This document shows positions 25,229 to 34,300 of a stretch of DNA of 64,000 nt, piece by piece (the stretch's first letter is position 1; each line of letters starts with the position of its first letter). This DNA is from a virus. A program made the position numbers and the translations under genes. A model generated the notes under the pieces. The model saw only the letters and a program-made list of their open reading frames with translations, searched no databases and had not been told where the DNA came from. The stretch spans positions 16,603 to 80,602 of the IMG/VR virus record IMGVR_UViG_3300042446_001484; one strand, written 5' to 3'.

Positions 25229-26092
25229 ATGAATGTAGTTGTAACTGGTGGTGCCGGCTTTGTTGGCACTAATCTAATTAAAAGATTAATTGCTGAAGGT
25301 CACACAGTGACATCATTCGACAATTATACAACAGGTGTTAAATCAAATCATGTTGAAGGTGCTGAGTACATTGAACATGACATTAAAGAAAGCATCGGTA
25401 AGGCGTATTTTGGTGACACAATAGATGTTGTTTACCATTTAGCCGCTATCGCTAGAATTCAACCATCATTTGAAAGACCTGTAACTTATTTTAACAATAA
25501 CGCTACCGCTACATTTCTATTAGCGCATTTTTGTGGTGAGTATAATATACCATTAATTTATGCAGGTAGTAGTTCACACCATAGTGGTAAATTTAAAAAC
25601 CCTTATACCTTTAGTAAAAGTATTGGTGAAGAAATTATTGCATTGAATCAGGAACATTATAATCTTAAATCATCCATAGCTAGGTTTTATAATGTATACG
25701 GACCACATCACCTTAAAACTGGTGGTTACACAACATTAATCGGTAGATGGGAAAACTTAACAGAAAAGAATGAACCATTAACAATTTATGGTAATGGTAA
25801 AAAGAAAAGAGATTTTACACACGTTGACGATATTGTTGATGGTTTAATTAAAATTAAAGAAAATGAATCTTGGGGGAATACCTTTGAACTTGGTCGAGGT
25901 AAAAATTACTCCATTAACCAAATTGCAGATATGTTTGGCGGTGAGAGAGTATACATGGACGATAAACCTGGTGAAGCACAAAACACACTGTGCGATAGTT
26001 CGTTAGCTAAAAAATTATTGGGGTGGAAACCACAAAAAAATATTGAAGATTACATAAATGAATATAAGTTTCGTATTAGCTGTTTACAATAA
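25229..26092 (+). CDS. NAD-dependent sugar epimerase/dehydratase
   Basis: A 287-aa extended short-chain dehydrogenase. NAD-binding GGAGFVGTNL is at residues 7-16; the catalytic pair is Tyr126 and Lys130 in NPYTFSK with a preceding Ser in YAGSSSHHSG; YNVYGPHH and RDFTHVDDIVDG follow as in UDP-glucose 4-epimerase and dTDP-glucose dehydratase relatives. It probably interconverts nucleotide sugars for the neighbouring transferases. The last 35 bases overlap the next gene. Confidence 0.92.
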   Translation: MNVVVTGGAGFVGTNLIKRLIAEGHTVTSFDNYTTGVKSNHVEGAEYIEHDIKESIGKAYFGDTIDVVYHLAAIARIQPSFERPVTYFNNNATATFLLAHFCGEYNIPLIYAGSSSHHSGKFKNPYTFSKSIGEEIIALNQEHYNLKSSIARFYNVYGPHHLKTGGYTTLIGRWENLTEKNEPLTIYGNGKKKRDFTHVDDIVDGLIKIKENESWGNTFELGRGKNYSINQIADMFGGERVYMDDKPGEAQNTLCDSSLAKKLLGWKPQKNIEDYINEYKFRISCLQ

Positions 26093-27161
26093 CCTATCTA
26101 TAACTAAAGAATGTTATAAATACTTAAGGGAGTTGTATCCAACAACACCATTAGTGATTAGTAGTGGTGGTTCTAATGATGGTACCAAAGAATGGTTAGA
26201 GTCGTTAATGGATGAAAATTTGTCATTTATTCACGACGATGATAAGTTACCATTCTCCGATACATATAACGCCGGAATCAAGCTGGTAGACACCGAGAAA
26301 TTGGTTCTAATCCATAATGATATGGTTATTGGTAATGGTTTTTTAGAAGCATTAGAAGAAGATTTAGATGAAAAGACATTATTATGTTACACGACTGTTG
26401 AGCCCCCGATATTTAAAGGTCATATTAGGCCGGGGAAAGAAATCATGGACCTCGGCTCATCATTTCTTGATTTTAGGTACGATTTATTTAATCAATATCT
26501 GGAACAAAGAAACCGTGAGAGCAAGATTGTTAGCGGTGGTACATTCTTTATGAGTGGATATAAAAAATTATTCGAGGATGTTGGACACTTCGATGGATTT
26601 AGTTTTTTCCCAGCGTTTTGTGAAGATGATGATTTTATTATCAGAACCAAACTAAAGGGTTATGATTTAAAGACGACTAATAGAGCGGTTGTTTATCATT
26701 TTGTTAGTCAAACATCTAGATTCAGCGAAGAATTTAAACACAATAGAATTCAAATCGAAATGAATTCTAATAGAAATTTTGTGAGGAAATGGGGATTACC
26801 TATTTCGATGTTTAATGAAATTAGATATTGGGAAGATTCTGTTTTTGTATTTAAAACATTCTCAATGGGGTTAACAACTAGAAATAGAAATCGCTTATTT
26901 GAGATAGAGCCATTCTTCGACAAAATTGATTTGGGTGAGATACCAGAAGATTATATTGAAGTTCAACAGAAGACAACTAATTATGATTTAAGAAGTAAAT
27001 TCTTGTTCGCTGAAACTGTTGATGTTATGGTATATGAAGAAGGTGAATTTACACCAGAAGATATTATGACACTTTATCGTTTAAGATTAAGTATACCACA
27101 ATATGATCCGGGTGAATATCGTACTGGTAATATGAAAATTGAGATTAAGAGAAAAGTTTAA
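26058..27161 (+). CDS. GT2-family glycosyltransferase
   Basis: A 367-aa protein starting MNISFVLAVYNNLSITKECYKYL, the standard GT2 first strand. Other marks are SSGGSNDGTKEWLESL, the DxD-position LIHNDMVIGN near residue 87, and FEDVGHFDGFSFFPAFCEDDDFIIRTKLKGY (given as key FCEDDDF) around 190, the acceptor ED motif. The C-terminal 120 residues are extra. The 35-base overlap with the epimerase is longer than typical here. Last gene of the plus-strand block. Confidence 0.88.
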   Translation: MNISFVLAVYNNLSITKECYKYLRELYPTTPLVISSGGSNDGTKEWLESLMDENLSFIHDDDKLPFSDTYNAGIKLVDTEKLVLIHNDMVIGNGFLEALEEDLDEKTLLCYTTVEPPIFKGHIRPGKEIMDLGSSFLDFRYDLFNQYLEQRNRESKIVSGGTFFMSGYKKLFEDVGHFDGFSFFPAFCEDDDFIIRTKLKGYDLKTTNRAVVYHFVSQTSRFSEEFKHNRIQIEMNSNRNFVRKWGLPISMFNEIRYWEDSVFVFKTFSMGLTTRNRNRLFEIEPFFDKIDLGEIPEDYIEVQQKTTNYDLRSKFLFAETVDVMVYEEGEFTPEDIMTLYRLRLSIPQYDPGEYRTGNMKIEIKRKV

Positions 27162-27424
27162 ATACTGTTATAAATCCCAACAGCACCAACTATTAACCAG
27201 AATATGTTAAGTATGATATATGGTGTGTTGCTTCTTTCCCAGGCACAATAAGTTAATATTAACGCATCGATAGTATTCCATATCCACATCAATAAAAACG
27301 GTGTATCCTTGTTTAATATGGATAACATACCGAATGCCATAATTCTCATTATTACACCGATAGTTTCTAGAACTACCAAAGTTTTTTCTGATTTAATAAA
27401 TTTACCTTTAGTTTCTTGTTTCAT
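27158..27424 (-). CDS. small polytopic membrane protein, 88 aa
   Basis: Three hydrophobic segments: VVLETIGVIMRIMAFGML, FLLMWIWNTIDALILTY and IILNIFWLIVGAVGIY. The pattern resembles small phage membrane proteins with a W-N-x-x-D-A-L motif in the middle helix. Function unknown. Its stop overlaps the end of the convergent GT2 gene by four bases. Confidence 0.65.
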   Translation of the reverse strand: MKQETKGKFIKSEKTLVVLETIGVIMRIMAFGMLSILNKDTPFLLMWIWNTIDALILTYCAWERSNTPYIILNIFWLIVGAVGIYNSI

Positions 27425-27501
27425 TTTATATAAACTTGATAATAAATGTAAATATTTTTCTATTAAATGTAAAGTTTTAAATTAACAAGTGGTACGAGAT
27501 T

Positions 27502-27663
27502 TTATGTATCTATATTTGTTTGATGTAAGTACCTAGCACAATAATTAATTGCGTGTTGTTCTTCCATAAATGGATTACTTATAATTGTTTCACCATCTTG
27601 TAAGTATTTTACGTACCAACATTGGTTTTCTAAATAAATTTCTATGTTTGTTACTTCTCCCAT
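27502..27663 (-). CDS. hypothetical protein, 53 aa
   Basis: Short frame starting MGEVTNIEIYLENQ, acidic, with no motif recognised. It follows the 129-aa tail-region gene by 13 bases on the same strand. The remaining 77 bases before the next gene hold only AT-rich sequence. Confidence 0.5.
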   Translation of the reverse strand: MGEVTNIEIYLENQCWYVKYLQDGETIISNPFMEEQHAINYCARYLHQTNIDT

Positions 27664-27676
27664 TTTAAATTTCTAA

Positions 27677-28066
27677 TTAAGGTAATGCTTGTTCTGGTAA
27701 ATTATTAACATCTGCAATTGGTAAAATTTCGGTTCTCCATTGTTGGGGTTCTTCGTCCCAAATATGAACTTTACCTTCTTCTTGTTCAGGGCATTCAATT
27801 GGTGCTTTCCAAATTTGATTAACTGTATCTAAAGACCACGATTCAAATGGTTTGGGTGGTAAAAAAATGTCTAATTCAGGTAAATACCAATACCCAATTC
27901 CGGCATACATTTTTCTTATATTACCATTATATGATGTTTGAATCCATGTTCCACCTAATTGTAAATCACTGGATAAATAATCATTTCCTCTATGTTGTTG
28001 TTCATCGGGAACAACTAAAATATCAACAACTACGTTGTTAGAATCTATTTGTGCAAAATGTGCCAT
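27677..28066 (-). CDS. phage tail-region protein of T4-like marine phages
   Basis: A 129-aa protein starting MAHFAQIDSNNVVVDILVV. The sequence of marks GTWIQTSYNG, RKMYAGIGYWYLPELDIF and PKPFESW resembles a short protein repeatedly found beside structural genes of T4-like cyanophages and related marine phages. Its role is unestablished; position right after the fibre genes suggests a virion part. One base from the next gene. Confidence 0.75.
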   Translation of the reverse strand: MAHFAQIDSNNVVVDILVVPDEQQHRGNDYLSSDLQLGGTWIQTSYNGNIRKMYAGIGYWYLPELDIFLPPKPFESWSLDTVNQIWKAPIECPEQEEGKVHIWDEEPQQWRTEILPIADVNNLPEQALP

Positions 28067-28067
28067 A

Positions 28068-29711
28068 TTATCTATATTTGTATCTTATTATAACTATTCC
28101 ACTTCCACCATCTCCACCCTTATTTGTTGCATTATAGTGAGCACCACCTCCGCCGCCACCACCAGTGTTTGTTGCGCCATTTCCGCCAGGTGTGTTAGCC
28201 CATGAACAACATGCGCCTCCACCACCATCAGAACCCCACGCTAAACCATTTCTTCCACCAAGTGCGGTACCTAACGCACCACCACCACCTCCGCCAACAC
28301 CACCATAACCACCTGTAGATAGTGAGTAACTTCCGCCACCACCACCGCCTCCGAAATAAAATGGTTTACCTAAAATTCCCGTTAATTTACCGGCACCACC
28401 ATCGGGTCTATTGTTTCCATCTGCACCTGCGGCGCCTGCACCTCCACCACCACCTGAGTAGTATGAGTTACCTTGATAACCACCTCTAAATCCTTGTCCT
28501 GAAGTACCCGCTCCTGAACCATATGCTCCAGGTGCTGCACCATCATTATTATAACCCGAAGCTCCACCACCTGAACCACCTGAATTACCAAAATGTATAC
28601 CTAATCCTTGTGTGTTATATGAAACGCCACCCCAGCCACCACCTATAGCAGTTAAACCATTAAATGAAGAATTACCACCATTAGCACCTGTTACGGTTGG
28701 GTGTCCACCTGTGGTTCCCGCGGGCGCACCTGCGCCACCTCCACCAACAGTTATTACATATGAAGTTGGGGTTAGAATTGTTGTTCCTAATAGAACGCCT
28801 CCTCCACCTCCGCCACCACCCATATTTGTTCCACCTCCACCTCCACCAGCAGCAATAAGATATTCAACCTCTATTGAACCCGATCTAAGTGATGATAGGG
28901 TAAATGTTCCACTACTATTAAATCTATGAACTCGATACTCACCAACAGTTGTTATAACACCACCTGTTGCAACTACTTTTTGTTGTTTAAGTGCGGCACC
29001 TTCAACTGTCACGGTTGTAGATTCTAACTTTGCTTGTCTGTTGTTTAATAAATCGGATATTGTTGGTTCTGAACCATCACATTTATCTAATCTTGGGTCA
29101 AACCATTGTAATCTGGTTGTGTTATCACCACAATAATAATGATATACTCTATGATATCCACCTGTTGTTCCCGGATACCATTTTACGTCACCGCCAATGT
29201 TACAAAAATTAACACTACCATTTCTACCACTTGTTATGTATCTACCAGAATCAGGGTGTGTTGTTGCACCACCAGTGTAATTAGATGGAAAACAATGTCC
29301 AACAAGTAGATACCAAACGTTTTGAGTATACGCACCAGTACCACTACATTCAAAATATGGGTTACCTTCTTGTGCTCCGTTATCTATTCTAATAACAGCA
29401 TTAGGACTACCGTAAAGTCCCAGATATGATGTTCCTCCAGCACTTGATGTTGTTCTTTTAACCCAAACTGACCATCTATATAATGAATATTCATCCACAT
29501 CATAGAATCCTGTGCCCCAACCACCATCATCAGCTGCGGAACCGTTTGGTCTAGATTCCCAGACAACTGAACTATTACCAAAAGGGTCTGTGCCGATTAC
29601 TCTTTCGTTTTCATCAGTACTACCATTTTGACCAAAAGCACCAGTACCCCCTGAACCTACCGCCCAAGAGTATGGATCTAAAATGTTTGTTCTTCTAAAC
29701 TGTACTGGCAT
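28068..29711 (-). CDS. glycine-rich tail fibre / adhesin protein
   Basis: A 547-aa protein. The N-terminal 210 residues are a beta-rich, Trp/Tyr-containing domain of a receptor-binding type (SLYRWSVWVKRTTSSAGGTSYLGL-like strands). From about residue 255 a glycine-rich domain begins (EYLIAAGGGGGG, GGGGAGAP, GGGGGGGSYSLS) and runs to the C-terminus, which closes with a conserved GGDGGSGIVIIRY motif. Such Gly-rich sheets form fibre tips in many phage and environmental proteins. It lies in a block with two LamG-type proteins and the collagen-like fibre, all transcribed together. Confidence 0.83.
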   Translation of the reverse strand: MPVQFRRTNILDPYSWAVGSGGTGAFGQNGSTDENERVIGTDPFGNSSVVWESRPNGSAADDGGWGTGFYDVDEYSLYRWSVWVKRTTSSAGGTSYLGLYGSPNAVIRIDNGAQEGNPYFECSGTGAYTQNVWYLLVGHCFPSNYTGGATTHPDSGRYITSGRNGSVNFCNIGGDVKWYPGTTGGYHRVYHYYCGDNTTRLQWFDPRLDKCDGSEPTISDLLNNRQAKLESTTVTVEGAALKQQKVVATGGVITTVGEYRVHRFNSSGTFTLSSLRSGSIEVEYLIAAGGGGGGTNMGGGGGGGGVLLGTTILTPTSYVITVGGGGAGAPAGTTGGHPTVTGANGGNSSFNGLTAIGGGWGGVSYNTQGLGIHFGNSGGSGGGASGYNNDGAAPGAYGSGAGTSGQGFRGGYQGNSYYSGGGGGAGAAGADGNNRPDGGAGKLTGILGKPFYFGGGGGGGSYSLSTGGYGGVGGGGGGALGTALGGRNGLAWGSDGGGGACCSWANTPGGNGATNTGGGGGGGAHYNATNKGGDGGSGIVIIRYKYR

Positions 29712-29725
29712 ATAAATTAAATATT

Positions 29726-30553
29726 TTAAACTCCAAACCTTGCTCTTCCATTATTATAATTTTGTAAAATTTCGGATGCGGATAATGCTCTATTATATAT
29801 TCTTACGATTGACACACCACCATTAAACCATCTTTCCGCACTTGTGCTAAATCCTCTGCCAATATTTACGTTACCCATAGTTCCCGTCCAATTTGAAAAA
29901 GTTAAACTTGATGCATTAGTCCCATTGTAATAACTTAAAAAACTACTTGCACCTGTTTTAGTAATAACGGCACAATGTATTCCAGAGGAACTCAATCCTG
30001 ATGGTACAACATTAACTCCAGTATAGTTTCCCGCAGCATCTCCAACAACCCAACCTAGTGTTCCATTTGAATCTTGTTCCAATCTTGGTCCAATATTACT
30101 ATATCCACTAGCCCCTCCATTAAACACTAAAAAATTACAATCGATTGGATTTTTATAGTTAGAAACTGAATCTGATTTAAACCAAATTTCAACAGTAAAT
30201 GTTGAGAATGAACCTATATTACCAGCACTCACAAAATCAGGAGACCCACTAAAATAAATTGACCCACCTCCAACATTATATGAGATGGCCGTAGCACCGT
30301 TGAATGTTCCATCGTACCCATTACCACTCATATCTTTCCATTGAGTGTTACAATTCGTACAGCCGGGATTTGATGAGTAGTATTGACATCCATATCCACA
30401 ATCATAATAGTTGGATGTGTTAATATATGATGCATTGTTTCCACTATCTAACCATAACACCAATCCTCTGGTCACAACCGCAGGGCTTGCCGCCTCACCG
30501 CTTGGGTTAAAATCAGTTGCATCAAATACGTTTCCGCCAATATCTATACCCAT
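29726..30553 (-). CDS. LamG/concanavalin-like tail protein
   Basis: A 275-aa protein with a jelly-roll (LamG-like) domain: WLDSGNNAS, WKDMSGNGYDGTFNG, FTVEIWFKSD near residue 120 and FNGGVSIVRIYNRALSASEILQNYN near the C-terminus. The NGYDGT and IYNRALS marks are typical of LamG domains in phage fibres, which bind glycans. The Cys-rich stretch YYDCGYGCQYYSSNPGCTNC near residues 48-67 is unusual and could bind metal or form disulfides. C-terminus RARFGV resembles that of the next protein. Confidence 0.85.
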   Translation of the reverse strand: MGIDIGGNVFDATDFNPSGEAASPAVVTRGLVLWLDSGNNASYINTSNYYDCGYGCQYYSSNPGCTNCNTQWKDMSGNGYDGTFNGATAISYNVGGGSIYFSGSPDFVSAGNIGSFSTFTVEIWFKSDSVSNYKNPIDCNFLVFNGGASGYSNIGPRLEQDSNGTLGWVVGDAAGNYTGVNVVPSGLSSSGIHCAVITKTGASSFLSYYNGTNASSLTFSNWTGTMGNVNIGRGFSTSAERWFNGGVSIVRIYNRALSASEILQNYNNGRARFGV

Positions 30554-30562
30554 AAAATTATT

Positions 30563-31336
30563 TTATCTACCAAATCTAGCTCTTGTTGCTTGATAATATT
30601 CGTTTATTTCGTAAGGATGTAAAACTCTATCATATAGTGATATCATTCCAATGTCACCCCAAGGTTGACTTGATGCATTTGGGTTATTTTGGTCTCCGTT
30701 GTTGTATGCGCCAACAGAACAAAAACCATGTTTAAATCTTGCATTTGAGCTTGAAATTGATCCTCGTATAACCCCCGCAGTTTCATTATAACTAAAGAGA
30801 TGATAAGGAACTTCAGCATCGTACCATCTCCAAACTAACATATCCCAAGAAGATGTGCCATATGCTGGTAAACTTTGTTGGCTAAATCCGTTACTATTAA
30901 AACCTGTACCATTTGTGTTATCGTACATACCGATTGCCCACGCACCTGATTGAATAATCACTTGGTGGTCTGCTCCTGAACTTAAACCTCGTAATAAAGT
31001 TCTCCATTCCGCAGTACTATTTTTAACTCTAGTCCAGCAAATACATGTTGCATTACCAGACAAAGGGACATCTGAACTTGTTTTCTTTGCGCAACCATAT
31101 GAACCATTAAAGTCCATATATTTTGGTCCAGAGGAATTGTAAGCCGATGCGTTTATAATAAAATTATAACCATTACCACTTAAATCATTCCACGCAGTTC
31201 CACTACCTGGATATGAATCAAGATCACCGGCATCTAAATGTAAAACCATCCCATCTCTCTGCACTTTAGTTTTAAAAATACCAGTACTTGTTATATCTGA
31301 TGAACTGATTATATTACTATTAATATCTAAAGGCAT
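30563..31336 (-). CDS. LamG-like tail protein, paralogue of neighbour
   Basis: A 257-aa protein with the same plan as the adjacent one: short N-terminal connector (DINSNIISSSDITSTG), HLDAGDLDSYPGSGTAWNDLSGNGYNF, a middle of beta strands and GDIGMISLYDRVLHPYEINEYYQATRARFG at the end (key marks SLYDRVL and RARFG). The shared start and end with different middles suggests duplication with divergence of the receptor-contacting part. Likely a fibre tip or alternative adhesin. Confidence 0.83.
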   Translation of the reverse strand: MPLDINSNIISSSDITSTGIFKTKVQRDGMVLHLDAGDLDSYPGSGTAWNDLSGNGYNFIINASAYNSSGPKYMDFNGSYGCAKKTSSDVPLSGNATCICWTRVKNSTAEWRTLLRGLSSGADHQVIIQSGAWAIGMYDNTNGTGFNSNGFSQQSLPAYGTSSWDMLVWRWYDAEVPYHLFSYNETAGVIRGSISSSNARFKHGFCSVGAYNNGDQNNPNASSQPWGDIGMISLYDRVLHPYEINEYYQATRARFGR

Positions 31337-31385
31337 TGGTTTATGGTTTGTTAAAATATAATGATTATTTTTTATTTAATCAATA

Positions 31386-34300
31386 TTATTCTGGTCGCTT
31401 TGGTGTTGCATCTTCTGGTTTTACTTCTTGCAACATAAATTTATATACTTTATTTCTTTTATTATTATATAAGAACAAATCATCCTCACCCTCAACAATT
31501 GTGTAATCACCAATACCGTTTGATAACGATAAATCCGATGTAAATAATGTGTTCCATCTTGCTCCAGATGAACCTAAGTTTAACGTACCATTACTTAATG
31601 GTAATATACTTCCACCTGATGTGAATGTACCTGCGATTTGCATATTTCCATTTCCTACGTTTAACGCGGCAATTGGTGTTACTCCACTTTGTCCCCAAGT
31701 GAAACCTCTTGTCGAACTATTACTATCTATATTACACTTTATGGAGTAATCTGTAACAGGGCCATAATAATATTCAGATGAACTACCCATATGAATTTTA
31801 TACGTGTCGGAACCTCCCCAAAATTTTAATCCGTTTCCATTACCCGTTGATACACCATAAGATGCGTTTAAATTACTAGCGTTTGGTGCACTACCCGCAG
31901 TAGTTGCGCTTGTAGCACTTGTTGCAAATGATACGGACTGAGAGCCAATGTTAGCTGTTGTAATTGCATCTGTAATTCCATATCCACTTATTGTTGTTGG
32001 TTTTGATGAAACGTTTGCAAAAGATATACCTGTGATGTAAGCACTATTATTTGTGAACTGTGAAATGTTCATTGATGTTAAAGCGCCCGCAGTGGTTGCA
32101 GTGGTTGCGTTTCCGGATAGTGCTCCTGAGAATGTTGGGGCTGTAATTGTACCTGGAAATGATGTGTTACCACTACCATCTAGTAATGTTGCAGTCCTAG
32201 TTATACTACTAAACACACCCGTGTATTGTCTAACATATATTGGTTCGGTACCATCATCGGAAGTTGCTATTTCAACATAACCGGCATTTGTTGCTGTACC
32301 ACCAACTCTTAATCTGAAATAATCGTTATCAGCAATTGATGCATACAATAAGTCACCAACGTTAGCACCTGTTAATACTGTGCTAACTGAACCACCACCT
32401 GTAATTGTTAAACCACCAAATGTTGGTGAGTTACTTGTTCCTAAATTTTGATTTATATTAAAACTATTAGCAAAAGAAGTACCTGACGTACCAGAAGACC
32501 CGCTAGAACCAGAACTTCCTGAAGACCCAGATGTTCCACTTGAACCAGAACTCCCCGAACTACCACTGGTTCCACTTGAACCACTAGACCCTGAAGATCC
32601 ACTTGTTCCTGAACTTCCGCTAGAACCAGAAGAACCTGAAGTTCCACTAGAACCGCTAGAACCTGATGAACCCGACGTACCACTAGATCCGTTAGAACCC
32701 GATGTTCCACTAGATCCAGAAGAACCTGAAGACCCACTTGTTCCTGAGCTTCCTGAAGTACCCGAAGTACCACTAGAACCTGAAGACCCAGACGTTCCGC
32801 TTGACCCTGAACTACCTGAAGAACCTGATGTTCCACTAGAACCATTAGAACCTGATGTTCCCGAACTTCCACTTGTTCCGGATGAACCTGAACTACCTGA
32901 AGAACCTGAGGTCCCACTTGAACCAGAACTTCCGGATGAACCAGATGTTCCACTAGAACCTGAAGAACCTGATGTTCCACTAGAACCATTAGAACCCGAT
33001 GTTCCTGACGTGCCAGATGAACCATTAGATCCCGATGTTCCGCTAGACCCTGAAGACCCTGACGTGCCAGATGAACCATTAGATCCTGAACTACCACTTG
33101 TACCACTTGTTCCTGATGAACCTGACGTACCAGACGAACCATTAGATCCTGATGTTCCACTAGAACCCGATGTGCCAGAGGTACCACTAGTTCCAGAAGT
33201 ACCTGATGAACCAGCACCAACCAGGTTGGTACCAACACCTGCCGCTAAACTTGAGATATCAATATATGCACCTCTCGCAGTTCCACCTTGTTCAAAAAAT
33301 CTTAATCTATTTTGCCAAATATCTACTGTAACTCCCTCACCAACAAGTGTTGTATTAGTTAACGCTTTCCCTAATAAAATTTCACCACCTTCATCACCAC
33401 CAGTAGCATTTACAACTAATTTATTACCACCAGTAACAATTAATGAACCAGTGATTTCTGTATTTGAATTTATCGAAACGGTTGTACCGTTGTCTGTTAT
33501 ATTTGAATCATTTAAGTGGTCTCCGCCCGCTGACTTTGCAACTCTACCACTAGTTAATGTTAATTCACTACCTAGTGAACCAGAACTTCTAGGACCTGAC
33601 AATAATACACCGCCACCATAACCCGCCTCACTTGAGTTTTGATAAATCCATCTATTGTTAACAGAATCCCAAAGAATTGAACCAGTAGCAATACCAACCG
33701 ATCCTGAATCATGAACTTCTAGTCCACCAAATCTAGATCCAGGGCTAGCAGTGTTTACTGTGATAATATTGTCTTCAACTCTTAATTGAGATGATGTTAC
33801 GTATGTTATTGAGGATGAACCTAATACTGTAAAATTGTTTGTCACAATTAAGGAACCAGATATTGTTTCGTTACCAACAACGGTTAAAAGTGAACCATCA
33901 AATCTTAAATTATTTTCCGCAGTTACGTTTGGTGAGGAACCATTAAGTGTTAGAACACCATTGTCTTGTGTTCCGCTCATTGTTACGGTTCCGCTAGATC
34001 CACTAGATCCACTAGAACCTGAGGTTCCTGATGTCCCCGCTGTACCACTAGACCCTGAACTTCCGGATGTTCCTGAACTTCCGCTTGAACCTGATGTACC
34101 GCTTGACCCTGAAGACCCAGATGTTCCACTAGAACCTGATGAACCTGAAGTTCCTGATGAACCAGATGTTCCGCTTGTTCCTGAAGTACCTGACGACCCG
34201 TTAGAACCTGATGTTCCTGATGAACCAGAACTACCGCTCGTTCCACTAGAACCTGATGAACCTGAAGTTCCTGATGAACCAGATGTTCCGCTTGTTCCTG

